Part shown: piece after piece, positions 37,713 to 49,700 of the stretch | How positions within the stretch are numbered: the stretch's first letter is position 1 | Layout: each line of letters opens with the position of its first letter | NCBI GenBank assembly: GCA_001687465.1 | Contig: LVLI01000369.1 | Coordinates: forward strand, 1 to 64,000 | Direction of reading: 5' to 3' | From: Halocafeteria seosinensis | Lineage: Eukaryota > Sar > Bigyra > Bicosoecida | Length of the DNA stretch: 64,000 nt | Made by a program: the position numbers and the translations under genes | The notes under the pieces: model-generated | Databases searched by the model: none | What the model saw: only the letters and a program-made list of their open reading frames with translations | What the model was told of the DNA's origin: nothing

Positions 37713-40700
37713 TTAACTCGCTGCTTCCGGCAAAATATCGTGGCAGAGAGGACAATGCTGGAGATTGCCTATATCAGAATTCAATAGATAATGTTTACAT
37801 CGCTTGCATTTGATGTATTTCGAATCGAATATAGGTCTTCCTGAGGCAACACATCCAGCAAATTTCTGTCCACACTTCATGCAGTTTGTTTCCCTGCAAT
37901 TTCATCGCCATTGTCTGAAAATCGAATCGAACATACGCAAGAAAATCAATGGTACATACCATCCTTTGATAGGGGACCGACAATGCGTACAAGGATATGA
38001 ACGCGAACCCGGATCATTAGGCGAGTCGGAGGAAAAGATATTCATGGAGACGTCTGTGTAGGCTTCGCGAAGCTTTTTCCCTTGTTCCGGCAAGGCCGCA
38101 AGACTCGAGCTCTCATCGGCGGTAAGAGTTTCTAATTTTATGAACGCCTTCGAGCATTGCCCAAAGAAACCGTTGTAGTACGTAGTCAAAGCTATCAACG
38201 AGTATATATCCCGTGGATCCAGCAGGTCTTCGTAGTCTACCAAACGAAGGGAAGAAGTCATTCTGCAAGAAGTTAGATTTAGTCAACACAATTCAATAGC
38301 AGATGCTGCATATGCGGAAAGGAACGTACGCTGCTTCAATTTCACCTGCGTATAACTGGCGCTGAGCAAGCATAAGAAAATGCCAAGCTTCTGCGCCATG
38401 CCACGCACGATCCAAAATCCGACCTGCGATGGCATCCTCCCCTTTAAAACCGGCGGTCGTAGCCTCAGCGTCCTGCTTGAGTAGCGTGTCCAGAGTGGCA
38501 GCAGTTCCTGCAGTTGTACCATATTTTGTTTTCGTTTGACCAGTTGTATTTCCCATGCCAGACTGAGTCCCAGTTATCGTGCTGGCCGTCATATTTTTCA
38601 TATTCATATTGGCTTTCCGAAACCTCTCGACCTCAATCGCAGCTAAAATGTACAACTTTTTGGCACGCGCGGGAGCAGCTCTAGTTGCGCCAGCTTCAGC
38701 AGCCAATTTCGCCAACAGTTTCGCAGACTCCGTATGCCGTCCAGCCTTTCGATAGAGCTCGATTGCGGGGAATAATTTGTTTGATTCCAGCAGATGATTA
38801 GCGTACTTCGTCAAGAGGCCCTCTATTTGAGGGAAGTCATGTTCCTCAGCGAGCTGGACCGCTCGTTCCCATTCGTTCAGAAGGACGCACGTGTCTACCG
38901 CTCCCTTTACGTCGCCTGCTTTCAATAAGGCATCCACGGCAGAATCGACCACTCCGACACGTTGCAACTTGGTACCAATGTCATGTAGCAAGGGAGAACC
39001 CTCTGGAAGAACTTCCACTATCTCGGCCAAGGACTTGAAATCGTCGAGCATGTAAAAGCAATCCGCCATCGCTTCAGTATTCTTGGCTTGAGTGTAGTAT
39101 TGGACAGCTTTCTGCCATTTTTGCCTATCTGCATAATAATCACCGATGTTGTTGCGCGCACGATTTAAAAGGTCATCGTTGCCACCTCCACCAGACGATT
39201 GCACCAGTTGGATTACTCTAAACCAATCGCCCAAACGAGACCGTAACTCAATTGCTAAATCCTTTCGGTCCATATCCATGTAAATCTTCTCAGCTTCGTC
39301 AAATTTCTCAAAGTAGACAGCTATTTCAGCTTTCTGTTTGTTCTTATCACCTAAACGGCGAAGGCGCTTCACGAACTGAACCCCTTGGTAGTCTTGATAT
39401 TGAACAAAAGCTCGTTCAGCTCCTGCTAAATCTAGCTTCTGAAGAGCACTCTCTGCTAGAAGCCGCCATAACCGCTTATGTGGGTTATCGGCAACGTAAT
39501 CGAATGTAGATTGCATTCCAGCGGTAGCCAGCAGCTGGCGGGTATCTCTCAACGAACGGGTTTCATGATTGATTATGTAAGTAGCCTCTGGGTTGAATGC
39601 GTCATAAAATAACTCATCTAACAAAGCGACGCGGACGGTCAGGTCCGAAAATGAGCACAAATAGCCACTACTTTGGACAGGTTCTTCTGGATCTGCCAAA
39701 GTCCCGCGAAACACATACATCCTTACTTTCTCCATCGAAACGAACAGGTCCGGATTATCATCAGCCCACATCATATCCCAGCAGTCGCGCCTTTCATCAG
39801 GCAGATGACCTTGAACGGTATTGTCCACACTATTCTTCACGTTGAAGTCAAAAAGAGTAAGCTTCGAGTTAATGTCAATTATCGCCAGTTTTGTACTATC
39901 ACAGTTCAGCGACAGACGGGCAGGTCTGCACTTTAAGACATGCTTCTCTTCAAAAACGACATGGGGTAGTGCGTACTTCTGAATAGTTCCACTGGCTCTA
40001 CCAACGACCAGATAGTCATCGCTTGCAGTAACAGCAGTAATTTCATCCGTTGTGGAGCCCATTGCCTTTGAAGGCGTTTCACTCGTTGCGTCACTGGCTG
40101 CGCCAGTCGACGTTGCCGAGGTGTCGTCAATGTGGAAAACCTTTTCTCGTCCTTCTTTTCTTCGCAGAGACGAAATTGTGCTTCCTTCGACGGAAGTGAG
40201 GCGATTAACACCAGATCGGTACTGCCACAGATACAGAGTGGTTTCATTGGCAATAACCACATGAGTTGATGTGAGAGAAACGAACTTCGGCTCTAGGTCT
40301 AGGTGTTTTGTGTCGACGGGAGACCCAATCGCATCGCACAATACCAAAATATACTCCCCATTTCCTTCCTCGGCAGCCGTAACTAAAATGCAATGATCCT
40401 TCGACGCACGGATCGTATGTAAATGTTTCACGTATTTTGTATATCGGTCATTCGTTACAGTATCCCAAAAGACAATGCAATGTTCGCCCCGATCCAGCTT
40501 ACTATATCCATATACCAGAGTATTGCCAAAATAACCCCATTTGTAATCCGGACGCACGCTTGCAAAATAGACGTAGGAGTCGACAGCCATCTGCAGTAAA
40601 CCAAAGACATAAATATTTTCCTCCTGCATGATACTTAATGTAAGCAGTACGTACTGCGATCCGAAGGCCCCCGCCTTCCCAAGATAGCGACTGAATCTTC

Positions 40701-41758
40701 TTCCCTGGAACTTTCAACGTTCTTAGAAATTCTCCATACGGATCATAAAATTGGACCTGTGTAACGTCTTTAGAGGCCCCCGTGTCTTTAGCCAACTGTA
40801 TTCCCGCTATTCCTAACACGCTTCCAGAGGTATTCCATCGTGCGCACACAATGTGCATGCCTGTGTCCAAGAGAACTGGCTTATTGTCAGTTTCGGACCG
40901 CATTAACTGCACACGGCCATTTTCAAAAGCAATAGCCAATGTGGGTGCTGCCTCATCCTCATATCCCTCTAATCCGTCGTACCAATCAAGGGAGGCAACG
41001 GGGGTAGCACCTTGAACATCCTCAACGGCGTATAGCTTCATCTCACCTAATTCACTTCCACCCGCATTGAACATGCGAATTTTTCCAGCAGTAGTTGCGA
41101 AGAGCAAGAGTTTTCCCCCGGGAGACCATTCGACTCTTGACAAATGCTCCCCTAACTCCTTACCCCACGAACGATTGCCATCAACACCTCCAACTATGAT
41201 CGCCCCGTCTTCGTACACTATGCAAATTTCCTCGCCATTGGCTTTCCATCTCATATCGCGTACAACGGATTTATTACGGTTGTTAATCATCTCTTCGAAC
41301 CACATGCCTTTGTGTAACACCCAGACAATAATGAGACCGTTTTCATCAGAGGTAGTTAGCTTTTGAAACTGTGGATTCCAGGCCGCCACGAGGACAGCCC
41401 CTGCAAAATGTCCACGAGATGCAGAATGAAGAAGAGCTATCGGCAAGCAGTATCCCGAGGCGAAATAAACGTACCATTATGGCCTTCAAGTGATTGATTC
41501 ATGGTCAATTGAGTGGGAGCAGCCACCCCTGTGATACCCTGCGACGGCTGCGTTTCCAATTTCAGAATTCTCATGAGCCCTTCGTTTCCTCCACAGGCAA
41601 TCCAACCATCCTGGCGAATGGGATTCCATTCGGCAGTATTGAGGGATATGCCATTGGGAATGGCTATCTGAAAAATCAAGCAACAAGCGTCGGTAGATGC
41701 GCCTGAAAGACAGCGATCGGAGGGCGCAGCGTACCTTTTTGTTCAAGAAGACGAACAT
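37713..41758 (-). CDS. IFT121: Intraflagellar transport protein 121 (WDR35)
   Basis: IFT-A core subunit that works in retrograde ciliary transport and membrane-protein entry. Six exons (41758-41735, 41667-41475, 41400-40655, 40590-38330, 38262-37960, 37893-37713) join in phase to 1235 residues, close to the usual length. The first 8 residues (MFVFLNKK) and then IAIPNG match the family start. WD40 propellers follow, with highly conserved strings such as KLTTSDENGLIIVW, INNRNKSVVRDM and RPDYKWGY. The middle is TPR-like (QLYAGEIEAAM, DYEDLLDP), and the C-terminus is a zinc-ribbon with CxxC pairs (CMKCGQKF, CKRCKHY, CPLCHD). Joint between exons 3 and 4 was set so that GGGLRIA runs into MAVDSYVYF as in the family. 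Four of five donors are GTACG-type. Identity is very secure. Confidence 0.96.
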
Positions 41759-42395
41759 TTCTCCTTCCAGAGCCACCCTCCACTTTCGACCTATGGTACT
41801 AGAGGCCCAACAAGTCCATCCCTACCCGCTATGACGCAAATTCACTCAAATCTGTTTGGAAACCAGTAAATAGAGCCACCTCTAGATACATGCACGTTAA
41901 CGTGTTTTTTCAAGTGTCAGAAAAGTTTGTCGTGTACGAGGCTGTAAACTTTGTAAAGAAGACTTTAAGAAGCACGTGAAAGGCTCTGTTTGCGAGTGAG
42001 CGGTAGAGGACTGCTGCGTTCTACCCGACGCTTAGTATGGAAGATAGTACGGAATTCTGCAGATGCTTACAACTCAGGGAGTCTGTGATGTGTCTGCGAT
42101 TGCCTAGAGAAGACAGCAAATTCCAATTCCAGGAATTCGTATGGACCCACAAGATATAACTACACCACCGGTGCAAATTAAAGATGAATAAGCGCCAATT
42201 CGAAACACTAAATTTGCATTCAGTATCAACATATTTATGCAGTCTTTCATTTTAGATAGACATGGTAAATGCGAAATGTTTCTGGTTTCATTTTGGATTC
42301 GGCGCTGAAAAACCGGCAAGGTGGTCAAGAAATGGCTTAATATTCCTAACTCATGCCTGCAGATTCTGCTGTGTAAGACGCATACACGGCGGTCA
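41759..42395. other. Intergenic: IFT121 5' region, prefoldin 3' region
   Basis: About 640 bases between tandem minus-strand genes. No supported ORF or RNA gene. Confidence 0.5.
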
Positions 42396-43008
42396 CTATT
42401 GTTCAGCACCCTCCTCTGATCCCTCTGTTTGCCCTTGGCCTTGCTGCTGCTTCTGCATTTCCTCCTGGTATTTCTTCTGCTTTTCAAGAATTTCGTCTCT
42501 TAGCTTTTCTCTATCCTTTGACTTGGTATCTATATCTTTTTCAAGTTGTTCTCTGCATGCCATTACATACTAGACGTATGGAACTTGGAGCGGGTATTGA
42601 GCCGAGCCTCTCTTACAAGTTCGAGCGTATGAAGGTGAGCCTTCCGTCTACTGCTTGTTTGGCATCTTCCAAATCTTGCTTGATTAAGACAGGTCCTCGT
42701 AGCTTAAACACTTCTGATTCATCATCAAGTTTCCCGAATTCCTCTTTGACCATCAGATTTTCATTGAGTTGGCTTTCCAATTTAGACTGCTTGTTCACTA
42801 ATTCGGAGATCGCTGCACGAACAAACAACCATACATGTACCAGTCAGTCGTGGAGCTACGAAAAGGGCGACATGGAGGCCGAATGGATACGGCAAATGTC
42901 CTGGAATGGTAGACCAAATAGCTTACACTGTTGGAGTTTTTGAAATTCCTCATACTTCTGCTGCACCTCAGGGGGCATCTGTTGTTGTTGCTGCTCTGCC
43001 GTGGACAT
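42396..43008 (-). CDS. PFDN6: Prefoldin subunit 6
   Basis: Beta-type subunit of the hexameric co-chaperone prefoldin, which hands unfolded actin and tubulin to the CCT chaperonin in the cytosol. Three exons, 43008-42927, 42812-42617 and 42552-42396, give 144 residues. Key segments are the first helix ending KYEEFQKLQ, KLESQLNENLMVKEEF, the hairpin VFKLRGPVLIKQDLEDAK and a second long coiled-coil helix (EQLEKDIDTKSKDREKLRDE) ending in a Gln/Glu-rich tail. The GPVLVKQ-type hairpin and overall coil-hairpin-coil layout fit subunit 6 better than other beta subunits. The exon 1 donor could be GTGTAA or the adjacent GTAAGC; the latter keeps frame with exon 2. It stands between two IFT genes and opposes IFT25; tubulin folding is a plausible functional link, but that is inference. 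Confidence 0.9.
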
Positions 43009-43493
43009 TTTAATTGTATTTCCGAGACCAAATTACCACATCAAAACACAAATAGAATTGCTTCAAAACCATAGTGACACAAAGATCTACTCGCTGCTCG
43101 TGTATACTACGAGCAAGGAGGACAAAATGAATCCAGCTTTGCTAAGCCCAAGGAAAGATTGCTTTCTTGGCATTATTCTTACAATACGCTTGCGCAGAAG
43201 TATAACACAGCATACAGGCGTGTTATGTTATCGCCGTGTCATGACTGAATTTGTCTATAAAGCGTCTGTAGCTCAGCAATTCCTTCAACTCGTTTAGTTC
43301 GCTTGTGGTATCAGAAAGCCAAGGAGGTACATGCAATTCAAACAACATGCTCATCTTAACGTCTTTCTCGTAATATAACAAAGGGTGCACTCAATCAACT
43401 AATCCGCTCAGCATTATACTAGAACGGAATTAAGCTGTTTGGACTGTATTGGAACTGGGAAGAACGGAATCGACTATATATAGCACCGCGGCA
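43009..43493. promoter_or_regulatory. Divergent promoter region PFDN6 / IFT25
   Basis: About 485 bases between the start codons of two head-to-head genes, so it should hold both promoters. AT-rich words (TATATATAG at 43475-43483, TATAAAG near 43256) are possible TATA-like elements; none is proven. No ORF supported. Confidence 0.4.
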
Positions 43494-44121
43494 ATGGATT
43501 TGGCTCACGTCTCACGGGGAGCATCGATCTTCTCTTCGACCTCATATGACCCGGAGCATGATGCTAACAATATAATTGACGGGTAAGTTTCTGATGGCTG
43601 ACTCTAAGTTGAGGGAAAGCCTGCTTTGCATCTCTAGCCGTCTCTATGTGTTGCAGTGACGAAAGTACATTTTGGGCAACGACTGGTATGTATCCCCAGG
43701 AGGCGATCATACAGCTTGGTCATGAAGGTGTTCTATCTGAGTTTCGTGTTGTGGTCCGGAATGGTAGGTTGGGAATGCTTCTTATATGGGAGATTCCAAA
43801 CTTAAAGCTTAACCATCTCTTCTTCGTCCACAGCGAAAGAAGTACACCTCTGTGTTTGCCCCTCAACATCGCCTACCTCATGGCACAATGTTTCTACGTT
43901 AGGTATGGAAGTCAGGCGGCACGCAATGATTACCTCAAGCATTGCTAGTAGTTTGAACTGCAGAGTTAGAAAACAACCACGGTGGACCGCAGATTGAAAC
44001 AGTTGAATTGAACAAACCCCAACGCGCTTCCTATGTAAGGATTAGGATTGCTCGGGGCCATACAGATTTTTCTTCCGTTCACACACTATCAGCAATCGGG
44101 GAACAATACCATCATCTATGA
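43494..44121 (+). CDS. IFT25: Intraflagellar transport protein 25 (HSPB11)
   Basis: Peripheral IFT-B subunit that pairs with IFT27 and links BBSome/signalling cargo to the train. Four small exons, 43494-43582, 43657-43763, 43834-43902 and 43964-44121, join in phase to 140 residues, near the usual 144. The joined protein has the conserved jelly-roll segments: ANNIIDG then DESTFWATTGMYPQEAII (family: NIIDGNPETFWTTTGMFPQEFII), FRVVVRNAKEVHL, and RASYVRIRIARG then FSSVHTLSAIG near the end. No single exon would be recognised on its own, and the last match is only reached if the exon 3 donor GTATGG at 43903 is used. IFT25 is missing from many ciliated lineages, so its presence is informative. It lies 485 bases from PFDN6 and converges with the B12D-like gene. 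Confidence 0.92.
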
Positions 44122-44164
44122 GAGACGTCGGAAACGACGCTGACTAACTAACGTAGCGGTGTAT

Positions 44165-44207
44165 TCTAGCGGTCTAACCTAGCCTAAAAGTCTAGCGGTC
44201 TAACCTA
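44165..44207 (+). repeat. 17-bp direct repeat
   Basis: TCTAGCGGTCTAACCTA occurs at 44165-44181 and again at 44191-44207 (26-base period), with a partial copy (TAGCGGT) at 44154-44160 and TAAC/CTAAC words on both sides. It sits in the 148-base space between the stop codons of two convergent genes. Confidence 0.8.
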
Positions 44208-44269
44208 ACGCTAACACGACACACAGGAGGTGTGCACATGACGGAACGTAGTTACTCTGTGGTAGTGAG

Positions 44270-44822
44270 TTACTGGAATTTCCTAGCTGATCCACTAAAC
44301 ATGCCTGAATAAGTGGAATCCAAACAAATGCCAACACGTAAGCAAGGGGACTCAACCCTGCCTGGTACTTACCAACTTTGCCGACATCCTCAACGACTCT
44401 TTTATTCTTGTGATGGGTCCTGGAGCAATCAGGCGAAGTCGGGATTAATTGAGTGTGACAGTAGCAGTTCATTGAAAGACAGTTTGACATACCACTTGGC
44501 ACCTTCCTCAAAGTTCTCTCGCACAATGCTGGTCCTTTGCTGGCGGTTCCACTGGACATCAGGGTGGGTGAATAAATAACGACTGCTCATGTAGGCACAC
44601 CAGAGGCATCCAACGCTAACAGAGACGATGATGGGCCAAGTCTGCAATCATACGCATTCATTTATTCATGCAGGGGATACAATTTGGGGTGAGACGGAAT
44701 ACCGCTCACTATTTCCCCTTTGACACCCCCTTTAGAACCCTTTTTGTAGTTCTTACCTCCTTTGGCTTCTTAACCCACACCTGCATGAGGTCAGGGCGAA
44801 TTGCACGTCCATTGAATGCCAT
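44270..44822 (-). CDS. B12D/NDUFA4-like small mitochondrial membrane protein
   Basis: Four exons, 44822-44781, 44641-44493, 44419-44373 and 44304-44270, give a 90-residue protein, the usual size of the B12D (MLRQ) family. One transmembrane helix (PIIVSVSVGCLWCAYM) follows a short N-terminus, then the family-like motif HPDVQWNRQQRTSIVREN, corresponding to the NPEVxxxKxxRxxGxLEN region. The tail is charged (THHKNKRVVEDVGKV). Members are mitochondrial inner-membrane proteins, associated with respiratory complexes in some lineages. All three joints keep phase; the exon 1 donor GTGTGG is weak. The first and last exons are short and inferred. Identity is good to family level only. It diverges from the OMS1-like gene, with 255 bases between start codons. 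Confidence 0.72.
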
Positions 44823-45077
44823 TTTCAAGTTTTTTCTTTTCGGTCCGACTGAAAGGAATGAACTTATACCGATCTACCGCACTTGTGCCGAGTGACAAAA
44901 CTATCAATTTTCCACTTTACGTACGGAATAAAGAGATTGCGGCATTCCAGACAACCAGGCAAACTACCTTCACAAACGTGTATATCAGAGCTACTGCTTC
45001 GTACCCAGCGTGTATTGACGGCCAGACACCTCGTCTGCTGGCTGTAGTGCCCCTTGCATGCAGTGTGCCGGTTCAGA

Positions 45078-46122
45078 ATGTCGCGTATACAAAAACTCGT
45101 GAAATATGGGATCCCTGCGTACCTCGCTGCGGCGGGTGGGTCCTACTATTTCGTCAAACATATACAGCAGAAGAAAAACCAAGAGAAACAAGGTTCAGTA
45201 GCGGTCAGTGATCCCTCAAAGTATGCCAATCGGAAGGCCGTCTTTGATAGCATCGCAGATGATTACGACAAAAAGATTAACATGGACGAACTTGTGATGG
45301 GCATGAAACTCTTGCGATGGTTCTTAATCGCAAGAAATGCTTATGGAGATGTCTTAGAAGTGTCAACAGGGACAGGAAGGAACTTTAAATACTATCGATG
45401 GAATGACGCTGACAACACTGGCGATAAAACCGAGAAGCAAGGGGTGAGCAGTTTGACACTATCAGACGCCAGTGAACCAATGCTCTCAGTGTTGACAGAG
45501 CACCACAGGCTGAAGTGCACATCAGGCGAGAACAATAGCAATACTTCTCGTTGCACGGATCAAAAGGGACATCGAGTTACTTTGTCCTGCAACAGGGCAG
45601 AGAATTTGCCGTTCAACGATAACACATTCGATACAGGTACGGACCGAGCTCAGTGAACTGGCATGATTCCAAGTCACAGCGCATTTAATCGGCGCAGTCG
45701 TCGATACTTTTGGCCTTTGCTCTGTAGAAGACCCTGCCAAAGCACTTTCTGAGATGCTACGAGTTTGTAAACCTGGTGGGAAGGTACGATAATACGTGCA
45801 GTGACGCGGAGTTGGGTGCACTGTAGCACTGGGAATAATGCAGATCTTGTTGTTGGAGCATGGCCGCTCACGATATCGCTATTTAGCAAATATATTGGAC
45901 AAGAATGCCAAAGAGCATGCTGCCAAATGGGGCTGCTGGTGGAATCGTGATCTGCGTAGCCTTATCCTCAACACCGAAGGCATCACACACGAAACGTTCT
46001 TCTCGTGGCATTTCGGTACGTTCAAGTACTGCTTATGGCTTTCCTGCTCTATTTCCTTACATTCTCATTGTTTTCCCATTTGTACAGACTCAACATTTTA
46101 CCTTGTTGCTAGCAAACAATGA
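45078..46122 (+). CDS. OMS1: OMS1-like mitochondrial methyltransferase
   Basis: Class I SAM-dependent methyltransferase. Four exons, 45078-45636, 45698-45783, 45844-46015 and 46088-46122, join in phase to 283 residues. An N-terminal hydrophobic segment ([15 protein letters not shown]) is probably a mitochondrial inner-membrane anchor. Then come [16 protein letters not shown], the SAM-binding loop [11 protein letters not shown], the acidic motif and [13 protein letters not shown], running over the intron into [13 protein letters not shown], and the post-motif [15 protein letters not shown]. The WGCWWNRD segment is typical of the OMS1/METTL7-like group. Yeast OMS1 is a multicopy suppressor of OXA1 loss and supports ubiquinone synthesis or respiratory assembly; the substrate here is unknown. 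An in-frame TTG lies upstream; the ATG at 45078 was chosen. All three donors are GTACG-type. Confidence 0.85.
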
Positions 46123-46798
46123 AACTTGCTGAAGTGAAATAGTTGCTGCCCCCAATTGTACTGCGAACTTCGTAGCAGCCCAAGCGAAGAGAGGAAAAGT
46201 TCGTTTTACGGAAACGATTCTTGCTGAATCGTTGCTTATAGCATCTCTACTGTGGGGAAGTGAGTGAGCCTAAAAATCTCGGGAGCCACAAGCAATGGAT
46301 TTGGTTCCTCGTGAATTGTGCAATCTGCAAGTTGTAAACATGCAATCTCGCGGCTTCATCCGCGTATGTTACGACATAGTGGCTTTTCTCCCCTGGAAAC
46401 ATATTTGATTTTTTTGTGGATTCAGGTTGTGCAAACGGGGCCACGAAATCTATCGTAGTCTTCTTTCTTGCAGAAATTTGCGCACAGTCGTATTCAATAT
46501 CCATGTGATTATTAGCATTAGTGTGGAGATCAATCAACATCAATTTTAACTTCTTATGCATATTCCCTGCTTTGATCTTGTGAAAACATCGTGCGACCTC
46601 CTCGACTTAGCCGTTAACGTTCGTTAAGCCTCTTCTACAGGGATCTGAGGCACATTATTCCCTTGAAGGCGTCTTATTGTTTTTCCATCTATTTGTATAA
46701 CATTCTGATACCTGCACTTGGAGGAGCAGGTGCTTTTGTCGTTAGACAGCGCCTTGCATGGACTAGAGTAGGGAGTACATCACAAGAGCGCCGGGACC
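46123..46798. other. Intergenic: OMS1-like 3' region, CFAP65 5' region
   Basis: About 680 bases. A minus-strand frame with its own ATG (46561-46247, 104 codons) is present; it has mixed composition and no family match, so it is recorded as a possibility only. The CFAP65 promoter should lie at the right end. Confidence 0.4.
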
Positions 46799-49700
46799 AT
46801 GACGCGTTCCAAGAGCCGCAAGGAGCGAATTAAGGATTTTGGAATCGATTGTGGGGACGGCCTTGAATGGGGGGGAGGCACATGGAAGCCAGGAGGGGAG
46901 TACATCAAACATTTACCCGTGAAAAATGTGTCTACCAAGATACTCAAGGTGCGCTACAAGCTACCGAAGACCAAGTTCTTCTCGATGGAGTTTCCTGACC
47001 CTCTTCGACTAGCCCCAGGAAATGAAGTACTATTAGAAGTGCGATTTAGACCTATTCGGCTCGAAGAGTACGATGACTTCATCGAGTTCTACACGGAGGG
47101 AGGGTCTTTCCAAGTCCCCGTGAGAGCCAGGTTAAGTCGGCTTGCGGTGGACGTTCCTCAATTCCTGGATGTAGGATTATGTCCGGTCAACGAGACGGTT
47201 GCCAAGACGGTAGAGTTGTCCAATGTAGGAGAAATAGCGGCCAACTATGAATGGGACGTTGCAGCTCCGTTCAGCATAGAACCAGCCAAAGGAGAAATAG
47301 GAGCCGGCAAGAAGAAAACGTTGACAGTGTACACTCACCCTCAAAACGCCAACGTTTTTGAGAGTACAGCTATTTGCACAATATATGGAGCCCCGGAGAA
47401 AACGTCTGGAACGCATGGTGTATCCGGTCCAAGTAAGCTGGTGAGACGGTTTCACATAAACGCTGTGGGCAAATACCAATTCATCATGCTCGAAACTGAA
47501 GTTACCGATTTTGGGAAAGTACTGATCTCATCAGAAGGAACCAGCCATAAACGCAAAGTAAAATTATCGAATATGAGCCCTGTTCCTGCAACTCTAACTG
47601 TCAAGAGATTGGATGATGACCGCTTACCAGATTTTGCGATTTCCCCCAAAGAGACAGTGATACCTGGGTATGGGACGCAAGATATCACCTTATCTTATCG
47701 TCCTAGGGTTCCGGGATACTATTCCTGCGAAAAGTTCTTATTTTTGACACCGGGAGGAAACGTCGCACGCTTAACTGTCCGTGCACTCGCGCAGGGGCCA
47801 ATTGTGACCCTGTCAAGGAAAGATACTGCTGGTTCGTCGACGCCGAGGATGCGTTCAACAACGTTCAATTTCGGAGACTTATACCTCCCGCCCACTGGGA
47901 ACGATGCTATCGGAAAGAAAACCTCCCAAAAGGATACTCCGATAAAGACGCTTGTATTAACACTTCGGAATTTTAGTGGAACGACCTCCTACTTCTCTTT
48001 CGATACAAGTGGATTAGGAGTTTTCCGTCTGTCCAAGACTCATGGGAGCATCCCTCCATATTTGTCCACCGAGGTGATTGTCGCATTCAGACCAGGCGCT
48101 TTTGGAAACTACTATAGAAGACTGTACTGCAAGATTCGAGATAGCTCGCCCCTTTATGCCGATCTCCTGGGGACTGCCTACGATGATAAACAAAGGCCTT
48201 TTCCGATGAAGGAGACCCACATTGATATATACCGTTTGCGACCTCCTGCGGTAAAGAGGTTATCTGCAGCCGAACTGGGCTCTCTAATGAGCACTCTGCA
48301 GAACGATAACATGGAAGAATTGACGTTTGGAGAGGAAGATGGAACGTTGGGCCACTCTCGTCATGACACAAAGTCATCAACTAGTCGAAGATCTCGTCCA
48401 TTCATATTATCGGTAGAAACCCTCATGAGTGAGAGAGAGTTTAGGCTAAAGCGTCCGGAATTTGTCATCGCTGAAAACTCTAAGGCGGTCGGAGCAATGC
48501 GGCCAACGTCGTCTTCTTTGGGAAAAACTTTAGACCGTGCCAATACAAATGGTAAACAGACAACGCTTCCAACCGAAGAGATTGCGGAAGTTTGTCAGAC
48601 GCACAATTCTGACTTGAGTAATGATCAGTTGTACACTGTTACTCGTAGTGGCGAAACGGATCGAGCGACTTGTTCCCTTTATTCAGAAATATTTGGGACA
48701 TCAAATGGTGATGCCCCACTAGAGGTGCTGGAGAACTTGTTGGACTTTGGTGCTGGGAGTCGAACGCGTATTAATGAGAAGAAGTCTTTGCATATTCGAA
48801 ACAACACGCGTTACAAAATGTCTGTGGAGCTTGTTGTCCCTGTCTCGACCATAGGGGGTACCACGGGTCCCTTGGAGAACGAAGAGTTCCGCAATCTATA
48901 CATCGACGGCGCTCATAATTGGCATGTCTCAAGTACCTGCTTTGACGTCGACGCAGAATCTACCATTGAAGCTGTGATTTCGTTCAGGCCTTTGACTGAT
49001 GATGTTTATTACTCCGATGAGCTTGAGATTTACGCAACACCAAAACTGAACCGGAGTTTCCGTTTGGTAGATGAAGAAACATTCATCCCTCCTTATTTTT
49101 GCAGTGTAGAGCTCCGAGGACACACGTTTAGGACGACGGAACAATTTGTTCCGCGGCTGGAGCCGGTGCTGCGGTATTCTTGTGCCGATGGCTCGGCCGA
49201 AGACTCACTGATAAAAGGAGTTCGGGATATTCAAATGCCAGCCTGCTTTGTTGGTGATTCCACGTTCTATACCTTTGAGTTGTTGAACAGTGGTGATACT
49301 CCGGCGACCTTTCGCATTGAAACGGGTTATTCTCACGTGTTCTCGGTTCAGCCAACATCGGGGAAGATTGAAGCTGGTGAATTCCACTTGATATGCATTC
49401 AGTTTTCTCCAACTCATGTTAGGAAATTCAAGGAAAACCTTAAACTTATCATGAACGAAGATCCTAATCACGCTCAACAATTGGCCGCCACGGGTTTGGG
49501 AACCAGTCCTGCTTTGCAACTTCATAATCTCCCCTCCAAGGGGACCGTGTATATTAAACCGACCTGTATCGGGGTAACTTCGTATGCAACGTTTGAATTA
49601 CTTAACACCTCTAGGACACCACTAAACTTCTCTTGGAATTTACTGGGGGAATCAAGAGACCAATTCGAAATAAGGCCGCCATATGGTTTCTTGCAGGGTA

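Noticed and set aside
46247-46561. Minus-strand 104-codon frame upstream of CFAP65.
   Set aside because: Has an ATG and plausible composition but no family match, and a frame of this length is expected by chance in this much sequence.
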